NCBI GenBank assembly: GCA_022814565.1
Contig: JAKLNG010000005.1
Location: 1,550,001-1,614,000, forward strand
DNA length: 64,000 bases
Source: Phaeophleospora eucalypticola
Taxonomy: Eukaryota > Ascomycota > Dothideomycetes > Mycosphaerellales > Mycosphaerellaceae
Direction: 5' to 3'
The notes under the pieces are model-generated. The model saw only the letters and a list, made by a program, of their open reading frames with translations. It did no database searches and had not been told where the DNA came from. The stretch's first letter is position 1; the number at the start of each line of letters is the position of its first letter. Of the stretch, positions 44,087 through 54,943 are shown piece after piece. Made by a program: the position numbers and the translations under genes.

Positions 44087-45661
44087 CTACTCAGAGCCAC
44101 GACATGTACGGCGCCACTCGTCGATCTGTTCCCGGTGCCAGTCCAAATCGACGCAGCTCAGGCTGTCTCCGATCTCAACTTCTTGGCAACTCCACTCGTC
44201 AAGGTCCGAAGTGCTTTCGGTAACTGTCTCGCTGTCAAGGTTCTCTTGACCCTCAGCTGGTACCTCAACATCAATATGCTCGACAGTTTCCAGCCAGCTC
44301 TCCACGGCCGGCATCACAGCCTGCTGAACCTGCTCACTGTCGATCTCCTGACTCAATGGATATCCCGGACGATATTCATCGACATAGTCTGAGTCTTGCC
44401 AAGCGGAAGTGTACTTGACACCGGCAGCTTTGGCAGCTTTCTTTGCTTCGGCCACGGCCTTCTCCGCCTCGATGAGATTGCGTGTTATCTCTCCGAAGTT
44501 TCGAATCCAGTTGAGATCGAAGTCTTCCCTTGACTCATAGGGGATCTCTTCGCCTCTTTGTTCTTGTTCGATACATTGCTGCAGATCTTGATCGCGGCTG
44601 AACTCCCGGTGCTCGAACTGGTATTCTGCTGTGTTCAGCTGTTCAAAAGCTTGATCGAGTGCTTCGGTCGCTTGTTGACGCTCGAGATCTTCAGCCTGCT
44701 GCTCTGGAGTTGACTCTGGCACATGCCTCCGCAGGTGATCTCTGCTGATGTCCAGCTGTGACGGCGGAGGAGAATAGCCGGGTTGAATGTCAAAATCAGG
44801 ATTGTAAAGCCCGTCCACGGTCTTCTGATACTCCTCTTGCAAGTCGTAATCTTCAACCACAATATCTTCCTCGTCGCCATCGCCGATCAAGGCAGCGTGC
44901 ATAAACGCTTCTTCCAACATCGCAGTTACGTCTCGTTGGACCTGCTTGTAGCACTTCTCTCGAATGCGCAAGTCACGCTCAACTTGAGTCTTTTTGTCCT
45001 CCATGTCAGACTTCATACGCTCCAAAATCCCGAGTTCTTTCTCCAACGATGCAGCCAATTGAAAAGCAGGGTCATATTCTGGGTTTGTTTCTGCGAGGCG
45101 AATGCGAGCCTGATGGCTGGCTATCTCTCGCTTGATCTTACCCTCGAAATTTCGAATCGCAGCAGTTTGATCCTTCATGAAGCGCTCCTCTCGCGCATAC
45201 TTTCTTCCATTGGCAACCATCGCCTGCATCTTTTGGGACAGCGAGTATGTCAATAGAAGAGCAGCGCATTCTTTTTGAAGGCCATCGTCACCGTGTATCA
45301 AGCGCGGCGGTCCTCCAGTATAATCTTCAGGGTCATCAGACTGAAAGAAGATGTACTTCTCTTCCCTCAGCAATTGCTCGTTTGGGGGTGTAAATGCTGA
45401 AGGCTCCACCGGAGAGTCACTCACGACTTGGTCGTCGAGCGCGGCGTCATCCATCTGCGTATCCTGGTTGTCCGTCTCGGCGACGTCGTGATCTTGCGCG
45501 AGATACTCATGGTCGTTTTGAGTCTGCTCCTCATCGGATTGTTCGATAGCGTGGTCGACCTTTTGTGTGGTGTGAAAGAGTTTGGAGAAGTTGTTCCGGA
45601 CATGTTTCCTAAAAACGACTGCCTGCAGTCGCTGGGCCAGGGTGATGGATACCGGATCCAT
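44087..45661 (-). CDS. Module copy 2, gene A: coiled-coil protein of unknown function
   Basis: A single exon encodes 524 residues from MDPVSITLAQRLQ. The acidic N-terminal region is followed by EEKYIFFQSDDPEDYTGGP, a long helical coiled-coil core and a Cys/Trp-containing C-terminal block (DEWSCQEVEIGDSLSCVDLD). All of these align with gene A of copy 1 in the same order, with moderate divergence, so the duplication is not recent. The YDLQEEYQKTV block and the repeated AEAKKAAKAAG helix are the best conserved. No enzymatic motif is visible. The conserved Cys and Trp residues of the tail are candidates for a binding site or disulfide. Confidence 0.75.
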   Translation of the reverse strand: MDPVSITLAQRLQAVVFRKHVRNNFSKLFHTTQKVDHAIEQSDEEQTQNDHEYLAQDHDVAETDNQDTQMDDAALDDQVVSDSPVEPSAFTPPNEQLLREEKYIFFQSDDPEDYTGGPPRLIHGDDGLQKECAALLLTYSLSQKMQAMVANGRKYAREERFMKDQTAAIRNFEGKIKREIASHQARIRLAETNPEYDPAFQLAASLEKELGILERMKSDMEDKKTQVERDLRIREKCYKQVQRDVTAMLEEAFMHAALIGDGDEEDIVVEDYDLQEEYQKTVDGLYNPDFDIQPGYSPPPSQLDISRDHLRRHVPESTPEQQAEDLERQQATEALDQAFEQLNTAEYQFEHREFSRDQDLQQCIEQEQRGEEIPYESREDFDLNWIRNFGEITRNLIEAEKAVAEAKKAAKAAGVKYTSAWQDSDYVDEYRPGYPLSQEIDSEQVQQAVMPAVESWLETVEHIDVEVPAEGQENLDSETVTESTSDLDEWSCQEVEIGDSLSCVDLDWHREQIDEWRRTCRGSE

Positions 45662-46114
45662 GCTTGACGATTGATTTTGGTGTAATTAGATGGGTCTTCG
45701 AAAGTAAGGCTGTTGGTGTGCATTTGAGTCCAGAGCGGTTGCGAGAAGCATCTATTCTGACTAGCCGTGAAGACAAAGGCTCACAAGCGAGACCAATGTT
45801 TCTTCGATTGACTCAGACAACGAGCTCTTTGAAGAAGACTAGAGTCTATTCTCGGTGCCATTGTTTGCGAGGTGGTGAGCGTATTCGAAGACAAAGTCGG
45901 CTTGTGCGCCACAGTAGTGTCAATGCCAGTGGCAGATTGGTCGTGTCCTTGCGCTGCATCCACCTGGAGATACATCAGTAAAGGCACAGACTGCAAACCC
46001 AAAATCTCTCAAGTCACTTTAAGCATTTCTGGCATCTTTTCATTTGGTTCACTGCAGCAGGTCTGCCTCTTCCCCGTTTTTCAATCAAGTTGTCCTTGCC
46101 CGATAAAGACCTAA
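45662..46114. promoter_or_regulatory. Divergent promoter of module copy 2
   Basis: The 453 bp separate divergent start codons. There is no obvious sequence identity with the copy 1 promoter by eye. A C/T-rich tract lies just before gene B. Confidence 0.45.
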
Positions 46115-47092
46115 ATGGTTGCTCTTAGGAACACAGGAGACGCTTCCAAGACTGCTGGTAAGTCTGTCTCGTTCGCTGTCAACACACAGCAAAGTGTCGC
46201 CTCCGGGAGATCTGCATGGGCTCAAGGACCACCGAAGGGATCTAATGGCGTGCCTACACCACCCCAGGGGAAGGCTTCTACGTCGAACCCAAATGGCACA
46301 ACTGGTGTATACATGCCACCACACATGAAACGAGCCGCCCCATCAGGTGTGCCCTCGGTAAAGCAAGCAGCAAGCCTCATGCAAAACATGAGTCTTGGTT
46401 CTGCACCGAGGTATCCACTTAAGATCCAGAATCCTTCAGCGGCTCCTGTGCCATCAATGGCGCCGTCGATGATGACAACTTTCAAACCATACACGGAAAG
46501 TCGATTTTCCACTGCACGGGCCGACGACAACAGCAGCAAGAGGAAGTGGATCAAGAACGGCGTCTGCAAAAAGTCGCCATGGGTGCGGAATACTTTCCAA
46601 AAGGGACATGTGATCTCTCTTCCCTTCCACACGCCCAATATGAACGAGCATTGCGATCCGAATGACATGGGATTGACCGTCAACCCGAACTTCGAGGGCG
46701 GAATTTTCACTAAACGGCGTATGTTGGTGGTCCTCTTCAAGCATGCTGAGCTCATGTACTGCTTGCCGCTGTACTCTTTCACCGGCAGAGGCATTTTGTC
46801 TCGGCGTCCAGATGTCATCCACGAGTATACGCAGCTAATGGATGTGAAGCATAGCGCAGGATTCAAGACCGCCGGTAAGCATGCCCCTATTGAGTTCAAG
46901 CACAAGTATAGCGATAGCAGCCTTTTACCCGAGACCGTGATTCATCTCACAGGAGGTCTGTCAGTGAACTGGGAAGAAGATATCTCCAAAGTCGGACGAC
47001 TCACCGAGGAGGGATACGAGAATCTTGTTGAATTGTGGCGTGACCTCAGTGATGCCGCACTGAATGAGGTGACCAACTGGAGAAGCATGTAA
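46115..47092 (+). CDS. Module copy 2, gene B: DUF6590-like protein
   Basis: A single exon encodes 325 residues. A disordered N-terminus (Ser, Gly, Pro, Gln) contains GVYMPPHMKRAAP. The domain starts about residue 135: KRKWIKNGVCKKSPW, KGHVISLPFHTPNMNE, KRRMLVVLFKHAELMYCLPL, YSFTGRG, then LPETVIHLTGGLSVNWEED and VGRLTEEGYENLVELW. The same landmarks occur in copy 1. The conserved central CLPLYSF.GRG strand and the late VIHLTGG strand resemble the core of DUF6590. Cellular role is unknown. Confidence 0.75.
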   Translation: MVALRNTGDASKTAGKSVSFAVNTQQSVASGRSAWAQGPPKGSNGVPTPPQGKASTSNPNGTTGVYMPPHMKRAAPSGVPSVKQAASLMQNMSLGSAPRYPLKIQNPSAAPVPSMAPSMMTTFKPYTESRFSTARADDNSSKRKWIKNGVCKKSPWVRNTFQKGHVISLPFHTPNMNEHCDPNDMGLTVNPNFEGGIFTKRRMLVVLFKHAELMYCLPLYSFTGRGILSRRPDVIHEYTQLMDVKHSAGFKTAGKHAPIEFKHKYSDSSLLPETVIHLTGGLSVNWEEDISKVGRLTEEGYENLVELWRDLSDAALNEVTNWRSM

Positions 47093-47334
47093 CGTCAATA
47101 CCAGAATGTTATTCAAATATGAGACTTCCACCAACTTATGGCCCACTGAAAGGTCAATAATCCAACTGTTGTCTCGAGAGCCAAGCTGATGAGAAACTTG
47201 TCAAAATGAAAAAGCTTTACCTACTCTGTAGCCTTACAGTCTTTCTCCGGGCAATGCGACAGCCTCGTCCACTGTGAAGCTTCTCAGGCACTGCCATCCT
47301 TCCCGGTAATTGGTGAAAGCGGTCGCAATTGCTC

Positions 47335-47887
47335 TCATGACTGGGCATCAGGGTCAATGGACGGACGCGCCGAAATGCTGAGAGAGCCCCAAGCAAACGC
47401 TGCCTTCGGCTGCTCTTTGGTTCTGCTAACCGACTGAGTTGTAGTGAACCCGTCCTTAGCCCCAGAATCCTTTCCGGCTGTGCGAAACCCGTCACCAGTC
47501 ACATCTTGGTCTTCTCTCATATCCTTGAGCTCATTCTCGGCTTTGGTTTGATTTGCAAAGCCTGCAATGTCGGTGATAGAGGCAATGTTGCTGCCAGGGA
47601 AGATCGGTGGTGGATTCCGTAAGTGTTCCATCAGCGCTTCATTGGCTTTCTGCTTCCGCGCGGCCGCACGCTTGTTCCTTCCCTGTGTATTGATCTGATC
47701 CTGTTTACATGAGCACCGGTGTCTTTGGATGTGGTGGGACTGGAGTGCATTGACTTGCCCTGCAGGAGTTACATGTCTTTCGTACGGCTCCAGTTGCACC
47801 CTTGAAGTCTTGTGTCGGAAGTAGTTTGACGCAACGTCCACAATACTGCTTTTCGGATGGATCAGGTGAAGACGCTTGCGCATCCAT
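47335..47887 (-). CDS. Small CxxC zinc-finger protein with a predicted GC-AG intron
   Basis: Exons 47887..47759 and 47700..47335 encode 164 residues. The intron (58 nt) has a GC donor, AGG|GCAAGT, and acceptor AAACAG, phase 0. No GT donor joins the frames as well. The N-terminus forms a short zinc-binding module: YCGRCVKLLPTQDF, then KTCNSCRDQINTQ after splicing, with two CxxC pairs about 25 residues apart followed by a basic helix RNKRAAARKQKA. This resembles small fungal Cys-rich fingers at the N-terminus of diverse nuclear proteins. The rest is polar and probably disordered. It is divergent from the membrane protein gene at 48167. Confidence 0.6.
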
Positions 47888-48166
47888 CTCGTCGATGAGA
47901 CTTCAAGCGTCGAAGCGGCGTGGAAGATGAATGAGAGGTTCGTGGTTGTTGGTATGAAGAAGGGCAAGCAGTCGCGAATGCCGCACGTGGGCGCGGGAGC
48001 ATCCGCTCCGTGCCAGCAAAGCTGTAAACAAACACGAAACGCACTCGACAATCACCTCACTTCACCTCGACCGCGCATCTCACGTGCCCGTTTGGCAGTA
48101 CGACCGGACGAGCAATTCAGCATCAAGGGAGATAGCGCCGATACTTTATCCGCCATTGCCAACACG

Positions 48167-49186
48167 ATGGCGCCCAGGACAGCCGAGAGACTGCCTTCTG
48201 GCTTGCGCTTCCCAGCCGCAGCCTTGATCATGTTCAGTTTGAGCTCGCTGCTCTATTCCTTGATGGCGGCCTTCACTGGCCCAGAGCTCGCTGCGATCAG
48301 CCGCAACCTCACTACTGGATGGCATATTGGGCTCATGCTTGCCTGGAAGCTTGCAGAACTCTACATCGCGTGGTACGCCTGCTACGACTGTACGTGGAGC
48401 ATCAAGACTTTCATTGCGATTGGAGTACATGACAGGTACTGACACGTCTGCACAGATCTTGACCTCGCCTACCTCACGCTGCTGAACCAAGTACCGCACT
48501 ATTTTCTCGTCAATACGTTCTTCGATGTCGACTACTTCGTTGTAATAATTCCTTTGGCCATCGATGTCGCCTCCGTCGCCATTCCGTTCGCGCTTCTACG
48601 GGGCATCAATGCGGGACATGAAGAGACCGACAAGAAGACTCCAAATCAGATCATTGCGCAGGACTTCAACATCAGGGCCTTGACGGCAGCGTTCGGATCG
48701 ACTGTATATGCCTTGGTCATGTTTCTCGGATTTCAGACCAAGCTGACGGAATGGATGGTCACCTACTTCGACGGTGTCCGCAGCCTTGAGAAAGCGCACA
48801 ACACCAACCTCCTGCTTCTCCTTGCACTGTTCACGCCTCTGGGATATTGCGCCTCGCAGTTCATCTTTGTTCCGGCGATTGCATCACCAGGCAACCCGGG
48901 CCTCACGCAGACTCCTGCATCAGGAAAGTCCTTCGACCCCAAGACGGCCTCTTTGAGCGAGACGGTAGCTCAGAACCTGGGCCGCAAGGAAGCTTTCACT
49001 CACAGGACGGAAATTCTGACGAAACGCACTTTGACTCTGGCTGCCTGCTCATTCATCAACACCTTTGTCCGCTCTTACATTACCATCGAGGGCACTGAGC
49101 TGTTTGGCGCTCTGCTATACTCTGGTGTGTGGTCTACAGCTGCGTTGGTGACTGGGGCGGCGTTTGGTTACGTTGGATGGGAGTAG
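48167..49186 (+). CDS. Multi-pass membrane protein of unknown function
   Basis: Exons 48167..48389 and 48456..49186 with a 66-nt intron (GTACGT...CTGCACAG, phase 1) encode 317 residues. Hydrophobic segments include ALIMFSLSSLLYSLMAAF, GLMLAWKLAELYIAWYAC, YFVVIIPLAIDVASVAI, GSTVYALVMFLGF, LLLLLALFTPLGYCASQFIF and a final ALLYSGVWSTAALVTGAAFG. This suggests six or seven membrane spans. A polar loop (PASGKSFDPKTASLSETVA) precedes the last pair. I do not recognise the family; there is no transporter signature. The start at 48167 follows an in-frame upstream region judged non-coding. Confidence 0.75.
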
Positions 49187-49538
49187 GAACTGTGTCTGGG
49201 AGACAGGTGATGGCGCAGGCTACCTTGTAACAACACCGGGCTTTGGAGTTTCTTCCGAGTGGAGTGGATATACCCCTGGATGCAGCTACAGAATTTACAA
49301 AGCAAATGAGATGTTTTCCTGACGAGTCGATATGAATCTGTTGGTATCAATCAAATTTTAGCGGCTTCGCTTCAATATTTCGTGACAGCGCGCCTGCCTG
49401 AAACGCGAACTTAGCGCGTCAACTTCCATCTTTCACCTTTCCGTTTCTTCACATGCAACTGACCCTAGCAACTCTATACGGCGCACTTCGCTGCTATGAA
49501 GAAGAGGCGGCCACCGAACAACATTCAGGAGGGTCAAG
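49187..49538. other. Intergenic, TOP3 promoter
   Basis: These 352 bp lie between two co-directional genes and contain the topoisomerase promoter. No distinct site is assigned. Confidence 0.4.
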
Positions 49539-51677
49539 ATGGTGACCAAAGTGCTGTGCGTGGCTGAGAAAAACTCGATTGCAAAGGCTGTCGCAGGCCA
49601 CCTTTCCGGCGGCCGAGCTCAGACGCAAAATATCACAGGGGCACAATATAATAAGAACTACGTGTTCAGCTTCACTTTCCAACCATGGGGACCATGCGAT
49701 GTGATCATGACCTCAGTCTCGGGACACCTGATGGAGCGAGATTTTGACGGCCAATATCGAAATTGGCAGGCTTCTAATCCATCAGCTCTCTTCGAAGCTC
49801 CGGTCAACAAAGGCGTGGCAGGGAACTCTACAGGAATCGCCAGGAACATCAAAGCAAAGGCGAGATGGGCATCGGTCCTCTATATATGGACAGACTGCGA
49901 CCGAGAGGGCGAACATATCGGAACTGAGATTTCAGAGGTTGCCCGGCAGGGTAACAACACACTCCGCGAGAACACTTTTCGGGCTCGATTCTCGAACATT
50001 GAACGAGCGCATATTATCAGTGCCGCACACAATCCTGTCCACCTTGATCAGGCGCAAGCAGACGCGGTGGAGTCGCGGATTGAGCTTGACCTGCGGATCG
50101 GAGCCTGCTTCACGAGGAGACTTACGCTCACACTGCAGCCTCTGCTACCAGCATCACAGGATGGAAAAAAACAACTCGTCAGCTATGGCAGCTGCCAATT
50201 TCCGACGTTGGGATTCGTAGTCGAACGCTACTTTCGCGTCCGGAACTTCGTCCCTGAGACCTTCTGGGGGATTAAGGTGATACACGAAAAGGACGGCATT
50301 AAAGTCAACTTCAAATGGCAGCGCGGGCATCTCTTCGATCGTATGATGACGGTGATTCTGTTTGAGCGCTGCCTCACAGCGCGCACGGCCCGGGTCACCA
50401 AGGTGCAGACCAAGCCGACGAGCAAGTGGAAGCCGTTGCCATTGACCACTGTGGAACTCCAGAAATGTGGCAGCAGGTTCCTTCGCATGGACAGTCAGCG
50501 CGTGATGACCATTGCAGAAAAGCTGTACCAGAGCGGCCACATCAGCTACCCGCGTACCGAGACCGATCAGTACGATCGCGGAATGAACCTCCAAGGCCTC
50601 GTGCAAAAGCAGACTGCGAGTCAATCCTGGGGCCAGTACGCTCAAGGTTTGGTTGACGGCGGCTTCTCTTGGCCACGTCAAGGTCGGAACAACGACAAGG
50701 CTCATCCGCCAATCCATCCAGTGAATTTCGTCGCACCAAGCGTGCTCAATCAGGACGAACAGCGAGTGTATGAGTTTGTAGCTCGTCGTTTTTTGGCATG
50801 CTGCAGCGAAGACGCCAGAGGCTCGAAGACAGAGGTCAGCATTCTGTACGGAAGCGAGACCTTCAGCACTTCCGGTCTCACAGTGCTGCAAAGGAACTAC
50901 CTCGATGTTTACCCCTACGACAAGTGGACCAGCACACAGCAGCTCCCACAATTCAGTGAAGGAGAGACGTTTGTGCCCACGGAAGCGCGGATCCATGAGG
51001 GTCAGACGAGCCCACCGGGATATCTCACAGAACCGGAATTGATCGCATTGATGGATGCGAACGGCATCGGAACTGACGCAACTATGGCCGAGCACATTGC
51101 CAAGATCAAAGATCGAGAGTATGTTCAGACCAGACCTCGCGGACGACGCCCACGAAACGAAGACGAGGACCAGTCCGAAGAAGAGGACGACGAAGTGCCC
51201 GAGCAAGCGAATGCAGGCCGAGGACGAGGTCGTGGTCGCGGTAGAGGCGGTCGAGGAGGACGAGGTGGTCGAGGAGGTGGGAACAATCGAGGAGGGGAGA
51301 GTACTGGCGGAGTGCAAGAATTCATCCCGACGACGTTGGGTGTTGCGCTAATTGAAGGGTACGAGAGCATGGGCTTCGAGATCAGTCTAGCCAAGCCGTT
51401 CCTTCGGAAGGAGGTATGTGAGACCATCTGATGAACATGAGAGTCGTCGACTGACACTTGCCAGATGGAGATCAAAATGAAGGCCATCTGTGAAGGTCGC
51501 AAAAGCCGAGAAGAGGTTGTCGACGAGACGCTCGGGCAGTATCGAGTGGTCTACGGCCGGACAGAACAGCATATTGATCTTCTCAAACGAGTGAGTGCCG
51601 CATAGACCCGGAATTGGAGTGGTTGCTGACCAATTCTCTAGGCAGTGCAGAGATATGTGCTAGGACAGCAAGTGTAA
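49539..51677 (+). CDS. TOP3: DNA topoisomerase III (type IA)
   Basis: Three exons, 49539..51413, 51465..51590 and 51642..51677, encode 678 residues; introns are both of about 51 nt, phase 0 (GTATGT...TTGCCAG and GTGAGT...CTCTAG). The Toprim fold starts VLCVAEKNSIAKAVAGHLSGG and has the acidic DCDREGEHIG. The catalytic Tyr337 lies in ISYPRTETDQY. DANGIGTDATMAEHI is a late conserved family motif. An Arg/Gly-rich RGG stretch (about 558-590) is inserted before the final GGVQEFIPTTLGVALIEGYE segment. Top3 with RecQ helicase and Rmi1 dissolves recombination intermediates by single-strand passage. The last exon has only 12 codons. Confidence 0.94.
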
Positions 51678-52399
51678 AGATTATGAATGCCTTGTGCGTG
51701 GAGTTGTTACCTTTGCCTCGCGATGGATGCCAGAACCAGCGAGAACTTGGTCACGTTGCTGCCGGAGATGGGCAAATCGACAGATGCGAAGTCACGAAGA
51801 ATAGCGGACGAGTTCCAATAGAAGCGATAGATTAACTATGATATACCTCTTGATAGCAGGCTGTGAGCATTCGATGAAAGGCACCAATATATGGCGCAAT
51901 GGGCGCATCCTTCGACGGCTGAGTAAGATGAACCGGATTCCTTATGAAGGGCCCTCGACCCTGTCACTCGTCTTCTCACCCTCTTCACAACCTTGGTGCA
52001 TCGCTATCATATGGCAGCGAGGGCGAATTGGGCAGCTCGAGCTCCAATAGTTCGTCATATGACAGGCTACGGAACAGCTCCCTTGCTCTGGACAACCTTA
52101 TGAGACCCCGGGCGAAGCAGTAGCCGGTGAGAACAAAGGAAAGCTTCGGATGGGAGCACGATTGGGAGGCGGTGAGGCGCATTGGGCTGGCGAGCGGAGC
52201 ATGTGAAGTCGTATCAGAAGCGCCGGCGCAGAAACTCGAAGCGGAGAAATTGGCGCCGGCGAAATCCATGTGATGAGAAAACGACTTGGTGAGGAGTGGA
52301 GAGGAGTGGAGTGGAAGGCGAGATGAGAGATGGGCCGGGTCTGCAGGCGTCTGCAGGGCAAGAAGCAGAGCGAGAGGCAGGGCACCGCAGGGTAAGGGC

Positions 52400-52470
52400 A
52401 GCTGCAGTTGCAGTTGCTGTTGCTGTTGCTGTGAGAGCAGCGGCGGGCGGCAGAAAGCAGCAGCAGCAGC
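52400..52470. repeat. CTG/CAG-type microsatellites
   Basis: A TTGCTG/TTGCAG run (52400-52432) is followed by a CAG run (52457-52470). The two are in opposite orientation and could pair as a hairpin in RNA or single-stranded DNA. Confidence 0.75.
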
Positions 52471-52556
52471 TTCGCAGCACCGAGCAAGCGGAAGTCTCGT
52501 CCACACGCACACAGGGCACACAACGCTTGCTCTCTTGCCGTGCACCTTCCTCTCGA

Positions 52557-52578
52557 CACCCACCACCCACCACCCACC
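52557..52578. repeat. (CCCACCA)n tandem repeat
   Basis: Three tandem CCCACCA units lie in the probable leader of the KH-domain gene. Confidence 0.7.
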
Positions 52579-52927
52579 AGCCTCGACACCTCAACACCTC
52601 AACACCACCACCTCCCTTCCTCTCCGCCCACCTCCAATGCCGACACCCTCGACATAGCCGCCATTGCACCGCTCCGCCCGACACATTCCCGTCCGCGACA
52701 CCACCCTCAATCCTCACTCTCCTCCCGCCTCTCCAACCTCCCATGTGCGTGCGAATTCTCGAACCCCACTTTGTTGATGTGAAGCTTGGAACTAAGAACT
52801 AAGAACTAATCCACCACAGTACCCAATCTCTCCAGCTCTCCCTGCGACCACCACCTCTCCGCTACCACTCTCTCTCACCTCACCTCACCTCCTCTCGACA
52901 CCCGCCTCCAACCTCCACCTCGTCGCC

Positions 52928-54054
52928 ATGTCCGCCGAAGACGCTTCGCCCGCCATTGACTCCGGCATCGACAACCTCGCCGATAAGATAGGCGGCCTCA
53001 ACACCGACGACCACCCGCGCACCGAGGAAGAGTACGCCCAGGCACAGATCACTCTGCGTGCCATTGTCACCTCCAAGGAAGCTGGCATCATCATTGGCAA
53101 GGCCGGCCAGAATGTCGCCGACCTGCGTGACAAGACAGGCGTCCGCGCCGGCGTGAGCAAAGTCGTCCCCGGCGTGCACGACCGCGTCCTCACCGTCACC
53201 GGTCCTCTCTCGGGCATCGCCGACGCGTACGGCCTCGTGGCAGACAGCCTCGTCAAGGGCGCGCCTCAGATGGGCATGGGAGGCATAGTGGGCACCCCAA
53301 ACACTCACCGTACGCAACTTCCTACCTACTTCCCGCATGCTGGTGTTCAATGCTAACTTCGCACACAGCGATCCGCCTCCTCATCTCGCACAACCAGATG
53401 GGAACTATCATTGGACGGCAAGGCCTCAAGATTAAGCAGATTCAAGATGCATCGGGCGTCCGCATGGTTGCCCAGAAGGAGATGCTGCCGCAGTCGACCG
53501 AGCGCATTGTGGAGGTCCAAGGTACACCGGAGGGCGTTCAAAAGGCTGTCTGGGAGATTGGCAAGTGTCTGGTCGACGACGAGCAGCGCGGCTACGGCAC
53601 CGTTCTGTACAGTCCGGCTGTGCGTGTTCAGGGAGGCGGTCCACCACTCAATGGCGCTGCAGGAGGCTACGGTCCACCGAGGAGCTACAACCGCACTGGA
53701 AATGGCGCAGACTTCACTGGCGGTGCGCCTTCCTCGTCTTTCTCGCCTCGTCGCGCCGACTCCGCCGATGGCGGGCCTCTCCCTGAGGGCGAGGACATCC
53801 AGACGCAGAACATCAGCATTCCAGCCGATATGGTCGGCTGCATCATTGGTCGTGGAGGAAGCAAGATCAGCGAGATCCGCAAGAGCTCGGGTGCCCGCAT
53901 CTCCATTGCCAAGGCGCCACACGACGAGACGGGCGAGCGCATGTTCACCATCACCGGCGGCCCAGGCGCGAACGAGAAGGCGCTCTACCTGCTGTACGAG
54001 AACCTGGAGGCGGAGAAGATGCGTCGCAGCCAGATTCCAGAGGCTACCGCTTAG
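52928..54054 (+). CDS. Three-KH-domain RNA-binding protein (PCBP/hnRNP K, Pbp2/Rnc1-like)
   Basis: Exons 52928..53309 and 53369..54054 with a 59-nt intron (GTACGC, branch GCTAAC, ACACAG; phase 1) encode 355 residues. KH1 (about 40-105) has GIIIGKAGQNVADLRDKTGV. KH2 (about 129-195) has GTIIGRQGLKIKQIQDASGV. KH3 (about 272-340) has GCIIGRGGSKISEIRKSSGA. Each contains the GxxG loop that grips single-stranded RNA. A Gly/Ser-rich linker separates KH2 and KH3. Triple-KH proteins of this arrangement bind C-rich RNA and control stability, localisation or telomere-linked functions in yeasts (Pbp2, Hek2, Rnc1). The intron falls just before KH2. Confidence 0.93.
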
Positions 54055-54943
54055 GATGCCAGCTCGTGCGGACCTTCTCCTGCTCCTCCACCCTCTCAAC
54101 CAGTCCCTCCAGCCATGCTTGGCCATTAGACGACACGCAAAATTCAAGACCGCTATCCTCGACACCATCTCATCTCAAAACCAGACTGGCAGAATGACTT
54201 CCATGCGATACCTCATCGTTTTGGAAACGACAATATTACGTTTTCTTCATGGCTAATGACCATTACGAACTTTGCGCCTCACGACCTCACGCTTCGACGG
54301 CCACGACTCTCGAAAGCTTAATGACGTCTCACAACTCGAGGTGGCTATTATCTCTGACTCTTCTCCGACCCTTCGGCCACCCCGTCTTCCACCGCGTCCG
54401 AACTTCTTGATCATCACCGCCTCCCACTCGACCGCCTCCCGCTCCGACACCCATCAGAAAGTCGAATTAATGCTCATCATGTGTTTGCAAGTGCTGCAAC
54501 GGTTTGACTCCCCCAAAATGGCGAGGGCATTGCGTTGCTGCAGTTTTAACTGTACGCTGGCAGATCTGGACTTGCTATTTTGCATAGCGCTATACCAATT
54601 TCGTTATGTGGTTTGCAGAAGTAGCCAGGCCGATGAATGGAATAAGAATTAGAACTTGCCCGTTCTTCCTTTTCGTCTGAATCTGTTCATTCCAAGGTGG
54701 GCTCTCGCACGTATATCCACTCTGGAGCCAGCGGCCAACCCTGGAGGCTGTTATGAAGATCACATGTGATGTAACGCCTTGCCTTGCCTTGCCACTGCCG
54801 TCCCGTGCCCAATGCCCGTAAGTACTCCATGTCTCCCAGTCCTTATCATTCCAATAACGCCATATTCCGCACAATTTTCATGATATATCGTAATGCCATT
54901 CCTTCACATGCCATGCTGGCCTTTGCACGCTCTTCACTCCGTC
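54055..54943. other. Convergent intergenic region
   Basis: The 889 bp between the KH and Yippee gene ends hold no credible gene. A short GCCTT/GCCTTGCC duplication is visible near 54776-54790. Confidence 0.4.

Larger units (their letters stand above)
51678..52927. promoter_or_regulatory. Upstream region of the KH-domain gene with simple repeats
   Basis: This 1.25-kb gap ends in a C/T-rich 350-bp stretch that looks like a fungal 5' leader. It contains three short tandem repeats (listed). Open frames across it are repeat artefacts. Confidence 0.45.

Noticed and set aside
40936..47092. Toxin-antitoxin, NLR or mobile-element interpretation of the duplicated module
   Set aside because: There are no nuclease, NACHT, transposase or killer-type motifs, no terminal repeats and no target-site duplications. 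Only paralogy and divergent pairing are supported.
50154..51317. 387-codon minus-strand open frame opposite TOP3
   Set aside because: TOP3 is certain from its catalytic motifs; the antisense frame is repetitive and Ser/Thr-rich opposite the Arg/Gly tract.
53353..54168. 271-codon minus-strand open frame opposite the KH gene
   Set aside because: It is the shadow of strongly biased codons in KH2-KH3; no domain is visible.
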